64,000 bases of DNA, taken from assembly GCA_964036665.1 (NCBI GenBank), contig OZ038530.1:11310501-11374500 (forward strand), in the 5' to 3' direction. Positions 59,201-64,000 of this stretch are shown piece by piece. Positions within the stretch are counted from its first letter, which is position 1, and the number at the start of each line of letters is the position of its first letter. The notes beneath the pieces are model-generated. The model was given only the letters and a program-made list of their open reading frames with translations. It did not search any database and had not been told where the DNA came from. The position numbers were made by a program, and so were the translations under genes. This DNA comes from Gordius sp. MW1. Taxonomy: Eukaryota > Nematomorpha > Gordioida > Gordea > Gordiidae.

Positions 59201-61947
59201 TAAGGCCTTAAAATTTCCCGTAACTGCAAAAAAAGCTAGGAATTATTATATAAAACCTAAAAATTGTTAGATGTATAAATTACTAATTTTCAAAACTGCT
59301 AAAAAGCCTGATATGATTTTTAAAAGGAGTACTATTTTTTTTGTAAAACTTAAAGAAACGGCAGAAACTGTTGTGAATGAGCCGACGGCTCGCAAGCAAA
59401 AAACCAGTGAAGACGACATTTTAAAAGTACCACATCTTATCGAAGGTGTATTGTTCATCGATGAAAGGGATATTAAGAACATATCCGAAGAAACGATAGC
59501 ACTTATCGGAGAAAAGGTAAAATAATTGAACAAATTATCCCTCATAATTAATTTGTATATGTGGTTTGAAGTACAAATTTTATTTATCACATTAATAAAT
59601 AAGTAAACTTTTGTATATTTTTTTACTGAAATTAATTTGGCCATTATTGTAATTTTTTGGAGAAATTTAGCATGTAAAAATCGAATAGGAAAATATTGGG
59701 TGCAGAAATTTAAAATTTCGAGAGTTTGTTAATAATAAAATTAAAAAATATAGCTATTGTTCGTTTGAAAACTAGCAAATGAAATCTTCACTATAAATTA
59801 CTTTATTTGATCTTAACGTTCATTTCACATGCCAATTTATATAAAGTTTTGCGGTATACTTTGTTTATTGTATATTTAATATTTATAGTTAACCAAATAT
59901 TTTGACGTCCTGGCCGAACGCGTGAACATACGGTTTAAACTAGTGGACTGGTTTTCTTATCCTGTAACATTTATATCATATATAATATACACTTTTACAC
60001 AAAGCTCATGGGCGTAGCCAGGGGGGGCCGCCCCCCCCCCCTAAATGGCGAAAAAAAATGATTTTCAACGCAAAAAGCTTTAACATTAATAAAAATATAT
60101 ATGTTTTGCCCCCCCCCCAATTGAACTTTTGAACGTTTCGCACCCCCCCCCCCCCCCCTAATCCAAAACATGGCTACGCCCATGACATAGCTTAAATTTA
60201 TTTTCTACAACTATCTATCACACTCTAAGTGATAAAGGCGATTTTCTATTGGCCATAATGATACAATAATCATGGGCGGAGCCCCCCCCCCCCCCCAATT
60301 CAAAAATCTATTATTTTCTTATAATTATGGCTAGAAATTTAATATAAACATCCTTTTGCCACTCCCTATTAAATCCAAATCCTGTTATGTCCGATAATAA
60401 TCATCAATTTGAGGCTATAAAACAAATATTTATGGATAATTTGTTTTAGATATTATAACCAGATACTAATATTTTTGTTTTTAAATTAATATTGGAAGGC
60501 TGAATTGGTCGTTGAAAATGATATGATAGGTTGTCAGAGACGTTTGGAGAAACATATTTCTAAACACAAATTTCGTGATACTTACGACGTTGGAATGCTA
60601 ATTTCTACGTAAAATTAATATTTTTAAATATTTCCAACACTTTATTATTCAATATTTCTTCGTTGTTTTTAATGTTCACTAATCTTTTTTATAATTACCT
60701 ATTAAATATATTTTTATATAAATTTTAGAACAAAATTTAAAACTAAATTATAAGTAATTTAACTAACTCACCGCACAAACGAGATAAACTATGTAAATGG
60801 ATTTATTAAATTGTTTTGATTGTATGTAATCGTCTAATTTTATTTAACATTGTTTATTTTTTAGAAAAGCAATTGAAAAGATCAAGACAGGATATATTGT
60901 TGGTAAGCTTTTAATAGCCGGGATTGTTTCTTAATTTATAAGGAGAAATGGCCATTATAATCATAAAAATATTTCGTATTATAAAAATTTTGTAATTTAA
61001 AGTAATTTCTATCATTTCCTTATATATTTCGGACAAATTAATGATACATGACAAGAAAACGTTTAATGAGACATTTTACTTAGATCAATTTGGATTAAAT
61101 ATATATTTATATTTTTAATTTTTTAGGATGGGCGAACGTGGGCGCAATGTGTAAAAGGACGCATAGCGCATTAGTTTCCTGGTATAAACCTACGTCGGTC
61201 GCACATTTCTTAGCTCACGAATTAACACATCTGTAAGTGTTTTTGAGCCAAGTCTATTTTGCTTCCCCATAATAATATTTTAATTTTCATAGAATTAAAA
61301 AATGTTAAGTTTAAACTACAACGAAAAAGAGAAGTTATGTTTAAAAAAAATTTCACTTCTGAAAGCTTTCATAAAACGGGGGTTGTATTAAAATATATTT
61401 TAAAACAAAAGTCCTATTTTTTGTATATGGTTCATTTGAATTTAAAAAATAAAGAATTATGCTAAAATATACTAGTTCGTTAAAAATACTACCATATATA
61501 TTCATTAATTTTATAAATGGAAATCCAAAATGGTGATAATTGATGTTATTCATAGAAAATCTGATAAAGTTATTAAACGTTTCCCATGTTTAAATTATTT
61601 CTTGATATGTATAAAATTCTGCAGCCATAAACAAATGTTTACCGATTTAATACCCTTACATTTCATTTAATAGCTATTAATTTCATAAAGAATTATTTTA
61701 ATTATCCTATGCAATTATTATTGTTTATAGATTAAATTCTTACCACGATGAAGAGGAAGAGTGTGAACCAGGGAGTCAGTTAGATGATCAACCTAAAATG
61801 GATGCTAAAACTGTGGTCAAATGGTCCAATTGTACAATTAAAATTATATCCGAACGCGTCAAGTATATCAAATTTCAATTAACCCATCCCACCTATTTAA
61901 AAAACGATTTAATAGCACAATTTTATCGAAACATAAAAATAAGTTGA
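56216..61947 (+). CDS. Secreted reprolysin-like (M12B) zinc metalloprotease, 9 exons
   Basis: Exons: 56216-56303, 56977-57356, 58830-59004, 59356-59516, 59889-59963, 60499-60608, 60865-60902, 61127-61232, 61731-61947; GT/AG borders, phases consistent, 449 aa. N-terminal signal peptide (VNLLVKIIIGSISLYFALLT). A prodomain of about 210 residues follows, then the catalytic domain from about LKVPHLIEGVLFIDE. The zinc site HELTHLLNSYHD gives ligands H373, H377, H383 and catalytic E374; M401 may be the Met-turn. GWANVGAMCKR and WSNCTIKI are typical neighbours in M12B enzymes. The glycine usual in HExxHxxGxxHD is Asn380. There is no disintegrin or transmembrane part, so it is a simple secreted protease, as in arthropod salivary or venom reprolysins. 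Substrate unknown. The acceptor of exon 4 is weak. Introns 1, 2 and 5 hold MITEs. Confidence 0.87.
56605..56762. repeat. hAT-like MITE, TAGAGGTCTGCA ends, metalloprotease intron 1
   Basis: TAGAGGTCTGCACGGGTAAC at the left pairs with TTTGCAGGCCTCTA at the right. The interior repeats GGATCGGGTTTGGGTTGG twice and has ACCCGAGGTCGGGTTCGGG. The T/CAGAG end with TGCA fits hAT non-autonomous elements. Confidence 0.7.
57948..58586. repeat. hAT-like MITE, TAGAGCCCTGCA ends, metalloprotease intron 2
   Basis: TAGAGCCCTGCA at the left and TGCAGGGCTCTA at the right. GCCCGAGCCCGACCCGAGC blocks near the left end are inverted as GGGCTCGGGCCTCGGGTC near the right; the centre is AT-rich. About 640 bp, no transposase frame. 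Confidence 0.75.
60006..60184. repeat. CATGGGCGTAGCC-family MITE, metalloprotease intron 5
   Basis: TCATGGGCGTAGCCAGG at the left and its inverse ATGGCTACGCCCATGA at the right. C runs and a TTTTGCCCCCCCCC block inside. A second decayed copy starts at 60270 (CATGGGCGGAGCCCC). Confidence 0.8.
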
Positions 61948-62878
61948 TTTCAAAGATTTTTCCTAATCAAAAGAACGAGGCAGTTTGGCTTGTATTTTGA
62001 ATAATAAGTAATTTTTTGAAAAAAAAACTCGCTATATTTCAAATCATAAAGATAGGTCCATAACATATTTTTAGCTTTAAAAGTTGAGTATTACATGTGT
62101 TAATGCACTAATATCAATTTATATTTTTTTTTTAAATAATATATCATCTTTGATAAATTTCTAATCTTAAAGGTCAAGGAAGCTAGACTGCTTACTGGTG
62201 GAAAATTTCAAAAGAAACTCCACATCAAAGTTTTGAAAATCAATAACCTTATATCCATTTAAATTGGCTCAAATAACGACAATTATATCATACAATATTT
62301 TTATTAATAAAATTCACGTTAAATTTCACTTCATTACAATTAAATGGGCAAAATTTTGGTACAAAGTATTGTATAGTGTATATTATATTTATCATTAGTA
62401 TCGTGGGTTATATCCAGTCCATAGCAATTTTGGGTTAGAATTGTATCTAAGTTTGAATGTAAATTATCACAGAAATTAGATTGGAACAATAAGGAGCGAG
62501 GGGGTATCAAATAGGTGAGCAAAACCTTTGAGTATGTTATATATAAATGTATAATAACTGCGCGCGACAAAGAGTGTTTTCGAATATGCGTATCAAAATT
62601 TGTTTTGTATAAAAAGGTTTTAAATTCCCGTTAAAAAACGCTAAAAATTGATTTTTTTATGAAATTTAGGAAGGGGCACAATTGAGATTATTAACAATCA
62701 CTACGTTCACGTGAGATCTTAGTGTGTCTGATTACTACTTTCTAATATTATTCGTTATTTTACAAAACTAAATAATATTTGGCAAAAATATATTTTAATC
62801 CTTTTTTGCTTCCAATTTTCCACTCCTATCTCGGATTTAAAAAGATGATATTTTTTGTTTAAAATAAAGAAGAAAGCG

Positions 62879-63940
62879 TTATTCATCCGCGAAGTAAGGA
62901 TCCTCTAAGGCTCCAACAGCCGTTATACGTTCCATCGGGTTAAACTTCAATAAATTCTGCATAAAATTATAAACGTTTTATTATGTATTTTTGAGTTAAT
63001 ATCGTCTATGTTAAATTATGCTACAGGAATTTGTTTCGCATGCTATGTGAAGTAGTAAATATTTTTTGTTCTAGGGTTATTATATTTATTAATTGTCACG
63101 TCGGATAAGGTTCAAATCGGATTTAAATCTTAATAAAACATTTCAAAATGTGAGGCAAAAGATCACAATGGAAATCGTTAAATTCAACACGATTTCCATA
63201 CACGGATCAATGCCATCCGTTTAGTTATAGAATAGCGCGTTTTTATATTTTTTTTAGTCGTGTATGTAATTTTTTGTATATCATCTAATATTATAAATTA
63301 ATTTTGAAATTTACAAAAATAGAAAAACAACTTTAAAAAATCCAAAATTGATCTTTTGAAATGTATGTAGAAGATGGTTGAATAGAATAAAAAGTGAATC
63401 CGCTAAGAAATTACTGTTAAGCAAAATTAGTTTTTTTTACTTTCTTAAAGAAATGCCTAATATACTGAAATTTAAACTCTTAGTTCGACTTATACGGGAA
63501 GACTTAAGTCTTTCTTTTTGTATTAACACACTAATACCACTGAAACTAGCTTTAAGTGATTACATTTATAAAAGAAAAAATACACATCAATAAAATAAGT
63601 AAAAGAGAGAAAAGATTCAATTTTGACCAAGCACTTTAATCCTTAAAAAGACACCATTCTATGAAAAAAACATAGTTTAAATTTAAGATTATTTTCATGA
63701 TTTATTCCTTTATTTGTTTCATGAAAAGGAACAACGTGTTTGATTTTTAGGATAAACATTTCCTCGTCATTAAAGTTGATTAATGAAATTACGTATAAAA
63801 GTCGTTGTCCGATGAGAGACATGTGGGGCACTAGGTTGGAGAGGTGAGTTTTGCTGATTTTACGATATTTTGCAGCAATTGTAGCGTAGGGGAGGGGACA
63901 ATTAGCTATCCAATCTTGCGGTTTCGGTGCACCCATTATG
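62879..63940 (-). CDS. CDK4/6-like protein kinase, last two exons (gene continues past window)
   Basis: Exons 63793-63940 and 62879-62956 on the minus strand, joined at phase 0, with stop at 62879-62881. The product reads MGAPKPQDWIANCPLPYATI, HLSNLVPHMSLIGQRLLY, then NLLKFNPMERITAVGALEDP and YFADE. This is the C-lobe end of a CMGC kinase: the loop after helix G (G-x-P-x-x-xDW), and LLKFNPxxRITAxxAL-xxPYF. The VVPxM...GxxLL spacing is closest to CDK4/6, which drive G1/S entry with D-type cyclins; CDK assignment rests on these 75 residues only. Catalytic motifs lie outside the window. The gene is convergent with the metalloprotease, ends 932 bp apart. Confidence 0.75.
63120..63260 (-). repeat. 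Repeat shared, inverted, with 31190-31340
   Basis: CACGATTTCCATACACGGAT and CAATGCCATCC here are the inverse of GGATGGCATTGATCCGTGTA and TGGAAATCGTGTT near 31253. The match runs about 90-100 bp with moderate divergence. It lies in the last intron of the CDK4/6-like gene. Family and ends unknown. Confidence 0.6.
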
Positions 63941-64000
63941 CTACATCACAGTAAATAATAAAGTTTAAATAACAATATTTACAAATAAAAATATCCATTT

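Overview
The window is strongly AT-rich nuclear DNA from an animal. It carries spliced genes with GT/AG introns and a dense load of small DNA transposons. The protein families (Artemis nuclease, COG5, aminoacylase-1, a reprolysin-type metalloprotease, a neuroglobin/globin X-like globin, a CDK4/6-like kinase) fit an invertebrate. I cannot fix the phylum. Two genes have introns of only 35-37 nt near their 5' ends and much longer introns further 3', a pattern reported for schistosomes; the repeats would also fit arthropods.

Layout. 1-1015 (-): 5' part of an Artemis (DCLRE1C) gene that runs off the left edge. 1116-6000: a MITE, a fossil LTR retrotransposon (1768-4231, 5-bp target duplication) and a short non-autonomous Helitron. 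6315-20564 (-): complete COG5 in 13 exons, for which I worked out a phase-consistent model of 956 aa; its introns hold several palindromic MITEs, a tandem-array element and a cluster of GC hairpins. 20.6-37 kb: no host gene seen; MITEs, Helitron remnants including a PIF1-type helicase tail, a tRNA-like SINE, a long foldback element with a polyadenylated retrosequence inside it, and an inverted partner of the COG5-intron tandem array. 37096-37719 (+): an intronless globin. 38-47 kb: decayed repeats, an internally deleted piggyBac, a LINE-like fragment, a possible small secreted-peptide gene and minus-strand Helitrons. 47603-53047 (+): complete aminoacylase-1 in 15 exons, 399 aa, followed by a 506-bp unit repeated three times that starts within the last codons. 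56216-61947 (+): a secreted M12B-like zinc metalloprotease in 9 exons, 449 aa. 62879-63940 (-): the last two exons of a CDK4/6-like kinase.

The genes look like unrelated housekeeping and secreted-enzyme genes rather than one pathway. The most unusual content lies in the repeats and their placement: two telomere-motif-bearing MITEs each about 100 bp upstream of a start codon, paired inverted tandem-array elements, and an exon-ending segmental triplication. All exon boundaries are hand-derived from splice consensus, reading phase and remembered family sequences; no alignment was run.
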